DNA of 64,000 nucleotides, taken from positions 434,001 through 498,000 of the forward strand of contig CAWDYI010000019.1 of NCBI GenBank assembly GCA_963806395.1. Direction: 5' to 3'. The translations under genes and the position numbers were made by a program. The first letter of the stretch is position 1. The number at the start of each line of letters is the position of its first letter. Below, piece after piece: positions 43,294 through 51,518 of this stretch. This stretch comes from DASSUW01 sp963806395 (GTDB lineage Bacteria; Actinomycetota; Thermoleophilia; Solirubrobacterales; Solirubrobacteraceae). The notes below the pieces were generated by a model, which did no database searches, had not been told where the DNA came from, and saw nothing but the letters and a program-made list of their open reading frames with translations.

Positions 43294-44124
43294 ATGGGCC
43301 GAGCCCGCGCCGCAGTGGTCAGCTTCTGGCAGAAGGCCTATGAGGACAACCTCACGGGCCTGGCCTCGATGGTCGCGTACAACCTGCTGCTCTCGATCTT
43401 CCCGATCGCGCTCGTGGCGTTGTTCGTCGCCGGGCGCGTGCTGCGCTCCGAGGATCTCCAGGACTCGGTGCTGGTCGACCTCCAGCAGCTGTTCCCGACC
43501 GCGGCCGAGTCGACGCTGAACAGCTCCGTCCGGCGGCTGCAGTCGTCCTCGACCTCCGCCGGCATCGCGGCGCTGGCCGCCGCGGTCTGGTTCGCGTCCT
43601 CGTTCTGGGGCGCGCTCGACACCGCGTTCTGCCGGATCTACCACCGGCCCTGCCGGAGCTGGGTGCGGCAGAAGCTGTTCGCGCTCGGCATGTTCGTCGT
43701 CGTGCTGCTGTTCATCGTCGCCACCGTCACGGTGCCGGCGCTCCAGAGCCTGCTGGTCACCGGCGCGGACGACCTCCCGTTCGGCCTGTCCGAGGTGCAG
43801 GGGCTGGTCTACGGCGTCACCCTTGCGGCCGGCGTGGTGGTCCTCTTCGTCGCGCTGTGTGCCACCTACATGCTCGTACCGAGCGGTCGCGTGCCGTGGC
43901 GTTGTGTGTGGCCGGGCGCGGTCGGGGCGACGCTCGCGATGGGCGTCGTCGACTACGCGTTCCCGCTCTACCTGGCGAACGTCTCGACGTTCCGCGCGGG
44001 CACGACGTTCGTGTTCGTGCTGATCGCGCTCGTGTGGTTCTACCTGCTCGCGCTGATCGTGCTCTGCGGGGCGGTCGTGAACGAGCTGCGGTTCGAGCGG
44101 CTTGGCGGTAAGCGCGTCGGTTGA
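43294..44124 (+). CDS. YihY/BrkB-family membrane protein
   Basis: The 276-residue protein has about six transmembrane helices and the YihY signature near the start (NLTGLASMVAYNLLLSIFPIALVALFV) plus FASSFWGALDTAFCRIYHRPCRSWVRQK. The function of this family is not established. It interrupts the flagellar gene order between fliN and fliO and has a putative housekeeping promoter of its own, so it is probably unrelated to motility. Confidence 0.9.
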   Translation: MGRARAAVVSFWQKAYEDNLTGLASMVAYNLLLSIFPIALVALFVAGRVLRSEDLQDSVLVDLQQLFPTAAESTLNSSVRRLQSSSTSAGIAALAAAVWFASSFWGALDTAFCRIYHRPCRSWVRQKLFALGMFVVVLLFIVATVTVPALQSLLVTGADDLPFGLSEVQGLVYGVTLAAGVVVLFVALCATYMLVPSGRVPWRCVWPGAVGATLAMGVVDYAFPLYLANVSTFRAGTTFVFVLIALVWFYLLALIVLCGAVVNELRFERLGGKRVG

Positions 44125-44199
44125 CGCGCGGGTGTTTCCGAACGTCAACTGCGCTGGGTGGGGAAGCGGTGGGCTTTGGTGGCCGTGGCGGGTTTCGCC

Positions 44200-44242
44200 G
44201 AGTGTCGAGTTTCACGGCCTGGGGCCCGGTAACTCGACACTC
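44200..44242. repeat. Inverted repeat in the gap before the ABC transporter
   Basis: Perfect 12 bp arms GAGTGTCGAGTT / AACTCGACACTC with a 19 nt loop. A further partial direct repeat (ACTCGA-N3-GTCCGAGCCCGC) follows at about 44239-44261 and 44279-44299. This is an extragenic palindrome or regulator site rather than a terminator with a T-run. Confidence 0.65.
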
Positions 44243-44343
44243 GACCCGTCCGAGCCCGCCGAGCGTGGGTTTCGTCACACTCGATGCGTCCGAGCCCGCG
44301 GCAGTTGACGTTCTGCTGACAAACACAGCGGCAGCCCACCCAC

Positions 44344-44349
44344 TAGTCT
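44344..44349 (+). promoter_or_regulatory. Possible -10 box for the ABC transporter operon
   Basis: TAGTCT (TANNNT) is 8 nt before GTG 44358; no -35 with correct spacing is seen. Confidence 0.25.
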
Positions 44350-44357
44350 GCGCCGCC

Positions 44358-45245
44358 GTGGCGGCGATCGAGTCGGTGGAGTTGACGAAGCGGTACGGGG
44401 CGGTCGTCGCGGTCGACAACCTCTCGTTCTCGGTTCGCGAGGCCGCCGTGACGGGATTTCTCGGGCCGAACGGGGCCGGTAAGACCACGACGCTGCGGAT
44501 GATCCTCGCGCTCGCGCGGCCGACGTCCGGTCACGCGACCGTGATGGGCAGGTCGTACGTGCTGCTCGACCAGCCGGCGCGCACGGTCGGCGCGAACCTC
44601 GAGGTCGCGGGCGCGCACCCGGGCCGCAACGGCCGCGACCACCTGCGAGCGCTCGCCGCGATGGCCGGCCTGCCGCGTTCGCGCGTGGACGAGGTCCTCA
44701 GGCTCGTGGAGCTCTCGGACGCCGCCGCCCGGCGCGCGGGCAAGTACTCGCTCGGCATGCGCCAGCGGCTGGGGCTCGCGGCGACGCTGCTCGGCGACCC
44801 GCAGGTGCTGATCCTGGACGAGCCCGCCAACGGGCTCGACCCGCAGGGCATCCGGTGGCTGCGCGACTTCCTGCGCGGCATGGCCGCCGAGGGCCGGACG
44901 GTGCTGGTCTCCAGCCACGTCCTCGCGGAGGTCGCACAGACCGTCGACGACGTCGTGGTGATCCACCGCGGCAAGCTCGTCGACCAGGGCCCGGTCGGCC
45001 GGCTCACGGCCGGTGGGCACGTGATCGTGCGTTCGCCGCGCGCCGACCAGCTGCGCGAGGCGCTCGAGCGCGCCGGGCTGACCGTGAGCGTGGACGCCGA
45101 CTTCCTGGTCGTCGACGCCGAGGATCCGGCACGGGTCGGAGAGATCGCGCACGAGGCCGGCATCCCGCTGCACGAGCTGACCACGCGCGCCACCTCGCTC
45201 GAGGAGGCGTTCCTGGCGCTGACGACGGACGAGGCGCCGATTTGA
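44358..45245 (+). CDS. ABC transporter ATP-binding protein
   Basis: The 295-residue ATPase has Walker A GPNGAGKTTT, a YSLGMRQRLGLA signature, Walker B LILDEPANGLD and an H-loop SSHVLAEV. Its C-terminal ~80 residues resemble those of drug/bacitracin-type exporters (DrrA/BcrA-like). GTG 44358 is chosen so that the TKRYG A-loop is kept. It is coupled to the permease downstream. It is not part of the flagellar machinery. Confidence 0.92.
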   Translation: MAAIESVELTKRYGAVVAVDNLSFSVREAAVTGFLGPNGAGKTTTLRMILALARPTSGHATVMGRSYVLLDQPARTVGANLEVAGAHPGRNGRDHLRALAAMAGLPRSRVDEVLRLVELSDAAARRAGKYSLGMRQRLGLAATLLGDPQVLILDEPANGLDPQGIRWLRDFLRGMAAEGRTVLVSSHVLAEVAQTVDDVVVIHRGKLVDQGPVGRLTAGGHVIVRSPRADQLREALERAGLTVSVDADFLVVDAEDPARVGEIAHEAGIPLHELTTRATSLEEAFLALTTDEAPI

Positions 45246-45967
45246 CCGCCCTGCTGCGCGGCGAGCTGATCAAGGTGCGTACCACGCGCACGGCGCTCGG
45301 CTTCGGGCTCGCGTCGGTGCTGCTGCTGCTCGCCTACGTGCTCGTCGGCATCCTCGCGGGCGATCCGACGGAGGCGAGCGAGAAGCGCGAGTCGCTCAAC
45401 GTGGGCGGCGTGCTGTCGATCCCGCTGCTGATCTTCGGCATCGTCGGTGCGACCGGCGAGTACCGCCACCGCACGCTCGCGCCGGCCGTGCTGATCGCCC
45501 CCGACCGCTTCCGCCTGACGCTCGCGCGGCTGTTCGCCTACATGCTGACGGCGGGCGCCGTCGGGGTGGCGATGCTGGTCGTGGCGCTGGGGGTCGGCCT
45601 GCCGCTGCTCGCCTCGCAACCCGGGTCTGACCTCACCGGGGAGGACTACGCGACGATCATCGGCGGCGGCCTGATCGTGGCGACGCTGACGACGGCGCTC
45701 GGCGTCGGTGTCGGCGTGCTCGTCCGCAACCAGGTGGCTGGCGTCGTCGGCGCGCTGATCTGGCTGTTCATCCTGTCGCCGCTGCTCGGCCTGATCGACG
45801 AGGCCCTGCCGAGCTACACGACACTCCCGGCCGCCGGCATCGCCGGCGGCGCGGCGGCGCCCGACGAAGACCTCACCTGGACCGGGGCCGTCGTCGTGCT
45901 TGTCGTGTGGGCGCTCGTGTTCAACGTGCTCGGCCTGATCGCCGAGAAGCGCCGCGACATCGACTAA
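45242..45967 (+). CDS. ABC transporter permease
   Basis: The 241-residue protein has six transmembrane helices and an N-terminal LRGELIKVRTTRTALGFGLASVLLLL start, the pattern of ABC-2 type permeases. The TTG start at 45242 overlaps the ATPase stop. It likely forms a two-gene exporter with the upstream ATPase. The substrate cannot be told from sequence. Confidence 0.88.
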   Translation: MTALLRGELIKVRTTRTALGFGLASVLLLLAYVLVGILAGDPTEASEKRESLNVGGVLSIPLLIFGIVGATGEYRHRTLAPAVLIAPDRFRLTLARLFAYMLTAGAVGVAMLVVALGVGLPLLASQPGSDLTGEDYATIIGGGLIVATLTTALGVGVGVLVRNQVAGVVGALIWLFILSPLLGLIDEALPSYTTLPAAGIAGGAAAPDEDLTWTGAVVVLVVWALVFNVLGLIAEKRRDID

Positions 45968-45994
45968 GCCCGCCCGTCCCCAGGCTGACAGCCA

Positions 45995-46022
45995 CTAAAG
46001 CCCTCGCGTCCATAGCCGATCA
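45995..46022 (+). promoter_or_regulatory. Sigma-28-type promoter of the fliO-fliP-fliQ-fliR-flhB-flhA operon
   Basis: CTAAAG-N14-GCCGATCA. It is the closest match in the window to the enterobacterial TAAA-N15-GCCGATAA consensus, and it restarts flagellar transcription after the non-flagellar insert. Confidence 0.9.
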
Positions 46023-46054
46023 ACGGGACGAGTCCTATCCAGGCTCTCTCGGTG

Positions 46055-46621
46055 ATGTGGATTCCCCCTGCTATTCGACTGGTTGGGGCGGCCGTCCTCG
46101 GCCTGCTCCTCCTCGCTCCTGCCGCTCTTGCGGCGGACGGTGAGCGCACGCCCCTGAACCTCAGCGAGCCGAAGGACACCGCGGCACAGGCCGCAGGGTC
46201 CAGCTCCGGAGGCCTCGTGCGCACGATCGTCGGCCTGGCGGTCGTGATCGGCGTCATCTACGGCCTCTACTGGATCCTCAAGCAGGTCAAGTCCTCGCGC
46301 GAGGATCGCGCCTCGGGTGTAGGCCTGCACACGCTCGCCACGCTTCCGCTCGGCCAGAACCGCGCGATGCACCTGGTCCGCGCCGGCACCGAGGTGGTGC
46401 TCGTGGGCGTCGGCGAGGGCGGCGTGACGCCGATTCGCACCTACGACGAGGAAGAGGCCCGCGCGCTCGGGCTGCTCGTCGACGAAGACTCTGAAGACGG
46501 CTCCGCGTCGGGCCGGCCGACGGTCATGCCCCTCGGCCTCGAGGGCGTCAGCAAGCCGACGTTCCGCGAGGCGCTGTCACGCAAGCTCGACGGTCTCCGC
46601 AGCAAGACGGTGATCAAGTGA
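46055..46621 (+). CDS. fliO: Flagellar export protein FliO
   Basis: The 188-residue protein has a hydrophobic N-terminal signal-like stretch (about 7-24), a second transmembrane helix (about 50-68) and a cytoplasmic beta-domain: LHTLATLPLGQNRAMHLVRAGTEVVLVGVGEGGVTPI. FliO helps FliP assemble into the export gate. ATG 46055 or GTG 46052 may be used. It is first in the gate operon, and its stop overlaps the fliP start. Confidence 0.9.
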   Translation: MWIPPAIRLVGAAVLGLLLLAPAALAADGERTPLNLSEPKDTAAQAAGSSSGGLVRTIVGLAVVIGVIYGLYWILKQVKSSREDRASGVGLHTLATLPLGQNRAMHLVRAGTEVVLVGVGEGGVTPIRTYDEEEARALGLLVDEDSEDGSASGRPTVMPLGLEGVSKPTFREALSRKLDGLRSKTVIK

Positions 46622-47256
46622 AGGCCGACGGCACGAATGCCGTACAGCTGCTGCTGCTGATCGGCGGCATCTCGCTGGTGCCCGCGCTGCTCTTCACGGT
46701 CACCGGCTTCACCCGCATCCTGATCGTCCTCGGGTTCATCCGCTCCGGCCTGGGCACCCCGACCGCGCCGCCGAACCAGGTGCTGGTCGGGATCGCGCTG
46801 TTCCTGACGCTGTTCGTGATGGCGCCGACCTTCAAGATCGTCAAGGAGGACGCGATCATGCCGCTCTCCAAGGGCAAGATCACGCAGCAGGTCGCGTTCG
46901 ACCGCGCCGAGGCCCCGATGCGCGAGTTCATGTTCGACCAGACGCGCAACAAGGACCTCGCGCTGTTCGCCAAGCTCGGCAAGATCCCGCAGCCGAAGAC
47001 ACGCGCGGACATCCCGACCTTCGTCCTGATCCCGGCGTTCATCATCTCCGAGCTCAAGACGGCCTTCCAGATCGGGTTCCTGATCTTCCTGCCATTCCTG
47101 ATCATCGACCTGGTCGTCGGTGCGACGCTGATGTCGATGGGCATGGTGATGCTGCCGCCCGTCTTCATCTCGCTGCCGTTCAAGATCCTGCTGTTCGTCC
47201 TGGTCGACGGGTGGAACCTCGTCACCCGCTCGCTGGTGGAGAGCTTCCACATATGA
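46618..47256 (+). CDS. fliP: Flagellar type III export gate protein FliP
   Basis: The 212-residue protein has four transmembrane helices and FliP landmarks: FTRILIVLGFIRSGLGTPTAPPNQVLVGIALFLTLFVM, PTFVLIPAFIISELKTAFQIGFLIFLPFLIIDLVV and SMGMVMLPPVFISLPFKILLFVLVDGWNLV. It has no long N-terminal signal sequence, as usual in many monoderms. It forms the export pore with FliQ and FliR. Confidence 0.96.
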   Translation: MKADGTNAVQLLLLIGGISLVPALLFTVTGFTRILIVLGFIRSGLGTPTAPPNQVLVGIALFLTLFVMAPTFKIVKEDAIMPLSKGKITQQVAFDRAEAPMREFMFDQTRNKDLALFAKLGKIPQPKTRADIPTFVLIPAFIISELKTAFQIGFLIFLPFLIIDLVVGATLMSMGMVMLPPVFISLPFKILLFVLVDGWNLVTRSLVESFHI

Positions 47257-47528
47257 GCCAGGACCAAGTCATCAGCATCTGCGTCTCCGCAATGGGGGTC
47301 GCGATGAAGATCGCCCTCCCGATCCTGCTCGTGGGCCTCGTCCTCGGCCTCATGGTCTCGGTCTTCCAGGCCGTCACGCAGATCCAGGAGCAGACGCTCA
47401 GCTTCATCCCGAAGATCGTCGGCCTCGGCGTCGTCCTGATCGTCCTCGGCCCGTGGATGCTCGGCCAGATCATGACCTGGACCGAAGAGCTCTACGGCCA
47501 GATCCCGGCCCTGGTCGGTGGCGGATGA
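47253..47528 (+). CDS. fliQ: Flagellar export gate protein FliQ
   Basis: The 91-residue, two-helix membrane protein (SICVSAMGVAMKIALPILLVGLVLGLMVSVFQAVTQIQEQTLSFIPKIVGLGVVLIVLG) is unmistakably FliQ. It overlaps fliP and fliR by stop/start bases. Confidence 0.96.
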   Translation: MSQDQVISICVSAMGVAMKIALPILLVGLVLGLMVSVFQAVTQIQEQTLSFIPKIVGLGVVLIVLGPWMLGQIMTWTEELYGQIPALVGGG

Positions 47529-48322
47529 GACTCGAGACGCTTGTCGCCCAGTTCGGCGAGCAGAACGTCGTGGCGTTCTTCCTCGTGCTCGCACGCGTGT
47601 CGCCGCTGTTCCTGCTCGCGCCGCTGTTCTCGTCCGCGATGGTGCCGGCCCGTGCGCGCGGCGTCGTGGCGGTCGGGCTCGCCGTCGGCATCGCGCCGAT
47701 CGCGATGAACGCGGGCGGCGGCCAGTCGTTGCCGCTCGACCTGTGGACGCTCGGTGGCCTGATGGCGAAGGAGCTGCTCGTCGGCCTCGCCTTCTCGTTC
47801 GCGCTCGCGGCGCTGTTCGCCGCCGTCCAGGTGGCCGGCAGCATCCTCGACACGCTGATCGGCTTCTCCTTCGGCGCCCTGATCGACCCGATCACGGGCT
47901 CGAACGGCGGCGTGCTGAACCAGCTCTACGGCTTGATCGGCGCGATGATCTTCGTGGTCATCAACGGCGACGCATGGGTGATCCAGGGTCTCGCCCGCAC
48001 CTACGAGGCGATCCCGCTCGCCGCCGCGCCCGACGTCAACTCGATCGTCGAGGGCGCCCAGCTCGCGTTCGGCGGCATCCTCGGCGCCGCGGTCCAGGTG
48101 GCCGCCCCCGTGATGCTGGCGGTGCTCCTCACCGACGTCGGCTTCGGCCTGCTCTCGCGCGTCGTCCCGCAGCTCAACGTCTTCGCGGTCGGGTTCCCCG
48201 CCAAGGTGACGGTCGGCCTCGTGCTGGTCGGCGCCTCGCTGCCGTTCGTCGCCGGCTGGCTCAGCGACGAGCTCCAGAACTCCGTGTCCGCGGCCCTTCA
48301 GACGCTGAAGGTGGCCGGCTAG
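47525..48322 (+). CDS. fliR: Flagellar export gate protein FliR
   Basis: The 265-residue protein has about six transmembrane helices and the FliR core: FFLVLARVSPLFLLAPLFSSAMVPARARGVVAVGLAVGIAP, ELLVGLAFSFALAALFAAVQVAGSILDTLIGFSFGALIDPITG and the C-terminal PAKVTVGLVLVGASLPF. It completes the FliPQR pore. flhB follows directly. Confidence 0.95.
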   Translation: MRLETLVAQFGEQNVVAFFLVLARVSPLFLLAPLFSSAMVPARARGVVAVGLAVGIAPIAMNAGGGQSLPLDLWTLGGLMAKELLVGLAFSFALAALFAAVQVAGSILDTLIGFSFGALIDPITGSNGGVLNQLYGLIGAMIFVVINGDAWVIQGLARTYEAIPLAAAPDVNSIVEGAQLAFGGILGAAVQVAAPVMLAVLLTDVGFGLLSRVVPQLNVFAVGFPAKVTVGLVLVGASLPFVAGWLSDELQNSVSAALQTLKVAG

Positions 48323-49390
48323 ATGGCCAACGACAAGACAGAGAAGGCAACACCAAAGAAGGTCGAAGAGGCGCGCAACAAGGGTCAGACCGCCAAGTCC
48401 CCCGACGTGAACGGCGCCGTCGTCCTGTCGGCGGCGGTGATCGCACTGGCCGCCTTCGGACCTGGCATGTGGCGCCGCATGGAGGAGGCCACGCTCGGCA
48501 TCCTCGCCCTCGTCAAGACGCCCGAGGTCGTCGCCGCCGACTCACTGGCCGAGCTGTTCATGACCCCGGGCAAGCACGCCCTCATGGGTGTCGTCCCGAT
48601 CGTGATCACGTGTGCGATCGCGGGCGTGTGCGCAAGCGTGGGCCAGGTCGGCTTCAAGCCGGCCACCAAGGCGCTGAAGCCGGACTTCAAGAAGCTCAAC
48701 CCGCTCACCGGCCTGAAGAACATGTTCAGTCCCAACTCGGCGGTCGAGGCGGTCAAGTCGGTCCTCAAGATCAGCGCCGTCGGCGGCATCATCGCGATCG
48801 CGATCTTCCCGAAGCTCGGTGACATGGCCGCGCTCGTCGGCATGCCGGCGGCGGCCTTCCTGCCGCACCTCTCGGGCCTCGTCATGCAGATCGCCCAGCG
48901 CGCCGCGATCGCCTATCTCGCGATCGCCGCCATCGACTTCTTCTGGCAGAAGCACCGCATGGCGAAGAACCTCAAGATGGACAAGGAAGAGGTCAAGCAG
49001 GAGCACAAGCAGCAGGAGCTCCCGCCTGAGATCCGCGGCGCCCAGCGCCGCCGCGCGTTCGAGATGTCCCGCGCGCGGATGATGGACGACGTCCCGACCG
49101 CCGACGTCGTCGTGACCAACCCGACGCACTACTCGGTCGCGCTGCGCTACGACAACGCCAACCTCGCCCCCGTGGTCGTGGCCAAGGGCACCGACCAGCT
49201 CGCGCTGCGCATCCGCCGCACCGCCGCCGAGGCCGGCGTCACGATCGTGCCCGACCCGCCGCTGGCGCGCGCGCTGTACTCGAGCGTCGACGTCGGCCGC
49301 ATGATCCCCGAGGAGCTCTTCGAGGGTGTCGCCCAGTTGCTCGCGTACGTGTACAAGGTCGCCGGCGCGACGAGGAGTGCTGCCGCATGA
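48323..49390 (+). CDS. flhB: Flagellar export switch protein FlhB
   Basis: The 355-residue protein has an N-terminal EKATPKKVEEARNKGQTAKSPDVNGA segment, four transmembrane helices and a cytoplasmic domain. N266-P-T-H269 is the auto-cleavage site that changes export specificity from hook to filament after FliK contact. The C-terminal domain is the model for the free FlhB-like protein at 25.6 kb. It overlaps flhA by ATGA. Confidence 0.96.
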   Translation: MANDKTEKATPKKVEEARNKGQTAKSPDVNGAVVLSAAVIALAAFGPGMWRRMEEATLGILALVKTPEVVAADSLAELFMTPGKHALMGVVPIVITCAIAGVCASVGQVGFKPATKALKPDFKKLNPLTGLKNMFSPNSAVEAVKSVLKISAVGGIIAIAIFPKLGDMAALVGMPAAAFLPHLSGLVMQIAQRAAIAYLAIAAIDFFWQKHRMAKNLKMDKEEVKQEHKQQELPPEIRGAQRRRAFEMSRARMMDDVPTADVVVTNPTHYSVALRYDNANLAPVVVAKGTDQLALRIRRTAAEAGVTIVPDPPLARALYSSVDVGRMIPEELFEGVAQLLAYVYKVAGATRSAAA

Positions 49391-51498
49391 ACTTCCTGAG
49401 AAGGGCCTCGCGTCACTCCGACCTCGTGGCCGCGGCCGCGGTCGTGCTCGTCGTGGCGATGATGATCATCCCGCTGCCGCCGTTCCTGCTCGACCTCCTG
49501 ATCACGCTGAACATCTCGGCGGCGCTGATGATCGTGGTGGCGACGCTGTACGTGCCGCGCGCCCTGGACCTCTCGTCCTTCCCGTCGCTGCTGCTGCTGA
49601 CCACGCTGTTCCGGCTCGCGATCAACGTGTCGGTGACGCGCCTGATCCTGCTCGACGGCGACGCCGGCCACGTCGTCACCGCGTTCGGCAACTTCGTCGT
49701 CGGCGGCAACGTCGTCGTCGGCCTCGTGATCTTCCTGATCCTCGTGGTCATCCAGTTCGTGGTCATCACGAACGGCGCCGGGCGCGTGGCCGAGGTCGGC
49801 GCGCGCTTCACGCTCGACGCGATGCCGGGCAAGCAGATGGCGATCGACGCCGATCTCAACGCCGGCCAGATCACCGACGAGGAGGCGCGCCGCCGCCGCG
49901 CCGAGATCTCCCAGGAGGCCGACTTCTACGGCGCGATGGACGGCGCCTCGAAGTTCGTCAAGGGCGACGCGATCGCCGGCATCCTGATCACCGGCATCAA
50001 CCTCGTCGGCGGCATCATCATCGGCGTCATGCAGCAGGGCATGCCGTTCGGCGAGGCAGCCCATACGTTCTCGCTGCTGACCGTCGGCGACGGTCTGTGC
50101 GCGCAGATCCCGGCGCTGCTGATCTCCGTCGCCACCGGCATCCTCGTCACGCGCTCGGCGTCCGAGCAGGACCTCGGCTCCGACGTGGCGCAGCAGCTGC
50201 TCGGGCAGCGCAAGGCGCCGCTCGTCGCCGGCTGCGTGATCATGGCGTTCGCGCTCGTCCCGGGGCTCCCGAAGGTCCCGTTCCTCGTCATCGGCGGCCT
50301 GTTCTTCGCCGTCGGCTGGACGCTGCGCAAGGAGCCGAACAAGGCCCAGCGCGCAGCCGAGGCCGCCGCCGCGCCCCCCGTCGCCCTCAACGCCGGCGAT
50401 CAGCCCGCCCCGCGTGACGCCGCGCTCGAGGCGCTCGCCCTCGACCCGCTCGAGCTCGCGATCGGCTTCGGCCTGGTGCCGATGGTCGACCAGCAGTCGG
50501 GCGGCACGCTGCTGCAGCGCGTCGGCACGATCCGGCGCCAGATCGCCTCCGAGCTCGGCATGGTGATCCCGCCCGTGCGCATCCGCGACGACGTCGGGCT
50601 CGACTCGCACGAGTACGTGATGCGCGTTCGCGGGACCGAGGTCGCGCGCGGCGGCATCATGGCCGGCCACCAGCTTGCGATGGACCCGGGCGACGCGATG
50701 GGCCAGCTCCCCGGCATCCCCACGACCGAGCCGGCCTTCGGCCTGCCCGCCGTCTGGATCCCCGAGAACGGCCGCGCCGAGGCCGAGGCGCTCGGCTGGA
50801 CCGTCGTCGACGCCGAGTCCGTGGTCGTCACCCACCTCACCGAGACGATCCGCGTGCACGCCTCGGAGCTGCTCACCCGTCAGGAGACCCGCCAGCTGCT
50901 CGATCAGCTCAAGGAGGTCAATGCCGCGGTGGTCGACGAGGTCGTGCCGGACGTGCTGTCCGTCGGCGAGATCCAGCGCGTGCTCCAGGCGCTGCTGCGC
51001 GAAGGCGTGTCCGTCCGCGACCTCGGCGCCGTCGTCGAGGCGATCGGGGACAAGGCGCGCCTCACGCGCGATGTCGCGATGCTCGCCGAGTACGCCCGCC
51101 AGGCGCTCGGGCGCACGATCGTCGCGCCGTACCTCGACGGCGAGAACACGCTGCGCGCGATCGCACTCGACCCCGCGCTCGAGCAGGAGATCGCGGAGTC
51201 CCTCGTGCAGACCGCCGACGGCGAGTTCCTCGCCATGGACCCGATGCGCGCCCACGCCCTGATCGATGCGTGCTCCGAGCAGGTCGAACACGCGCTCGCG
51301 CGCGGTGGCCGTCCGGTCATGCTCTGCTCGGCCCGCGTGCGCCGCCATCTGCGCGGCCTGTGCGAGCAGCGACTCCCGCAGCTTGCGGTCTGCTCGTACA
51401 ACGAGATCGCCGCCGGTGTCAGCGTTGAGACCGTCGGGGTGCTGGAGGCGGCGACACCTGCCGCTAGAGAGGGCGGGGCTATTCCCGTGGCCGGCTAG
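49387..51498 (+). CDS. flhA: Flagellar export gate protein FlhA
   Basis: The 703-residue protein has about eight N-terminal transmembrane helices, the FHIPEP-region block AIDADLNAGQITDEEARRRRAEISQEADFYGAMDGASKFVKGDAIAGI and a large cytoplasmic domain with LTRQETRQLLDQLKEVNAAVVDEVVPDVLSVGEIQRVLQALLREGVSVRDL. FlhA forms the nonameric docking ring for chaperone-substrate complexes. Intact and of normal length. Confidence 0.96.
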   Translation: MNFLRRASRHSDLVAAAAVVLVVAMMIIPLPPFLLDLLITLNISAALMIVVATLYVPRALDLSSFPSLLLLTTLFRLAINVSVTRLILLDGDAGHVVTAFGNFVVGGNVVVGLVIFLILVVIQFVVITNGAGRVAEVGARFTLDAMPGKQMAIDADLNAGQITDEEARRRRAEISQEADFYGAMDGASKFVKGDAIAGILITGINLVGGIIIGVMQQGMPFGEAAHTFSLLTVGDGLCAQIPALLISVATGILVTRSASEQDLGSDVAQQLLGQRKAPLVAGCVIMAFALVPGLPKVPFLVIGGLFFAVGWTLRKEPNKAQRAAEAAAAPPVALNAGDQPAPRDAALEALALDPLELAIGFGLVPMVDQQSGGTLLQRVGTIRRQIASELGMVIPPVRIRDDVGLDSHEYVMRVRGTEVARGGIMAGHQLAMDPGDAMGQLPGIPTTEPAFGLPAVWIPENGRAEAEALGWTVVDAESVVVTHLTETIRVHASELLTRQETRQLLDQLKEVNAAVVDEVVPDVLSVGEIQRVLQALLREGVSVRDLGAVVEAIGDKARLTRDVAMLAEYARQALGRTIVAPYLDGENTLRAIALDPALEQEIAESLVQTADGEFLAMDPMRAHALIDACSEQVEHALARGGRPVMLCSARVRRHLRGLCEQRLPQLAVCSYNEIAAGVSVETVGVLEAATPAAREGGAIPVAG

Positions 51499-51518
51499 TG
51501 CCGATGGAGGAAGTGGAC

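Noticed and set aside
46055..51498. FliP/Q/R, FlhB and FlhA as a virulence-type III secretion system
   Set aside because: They are next to hook, rod, cap, stator and flagellin genes, with sigma-28 promoters and a FliK/FlhB NPTH pair, so the system is flagellar.
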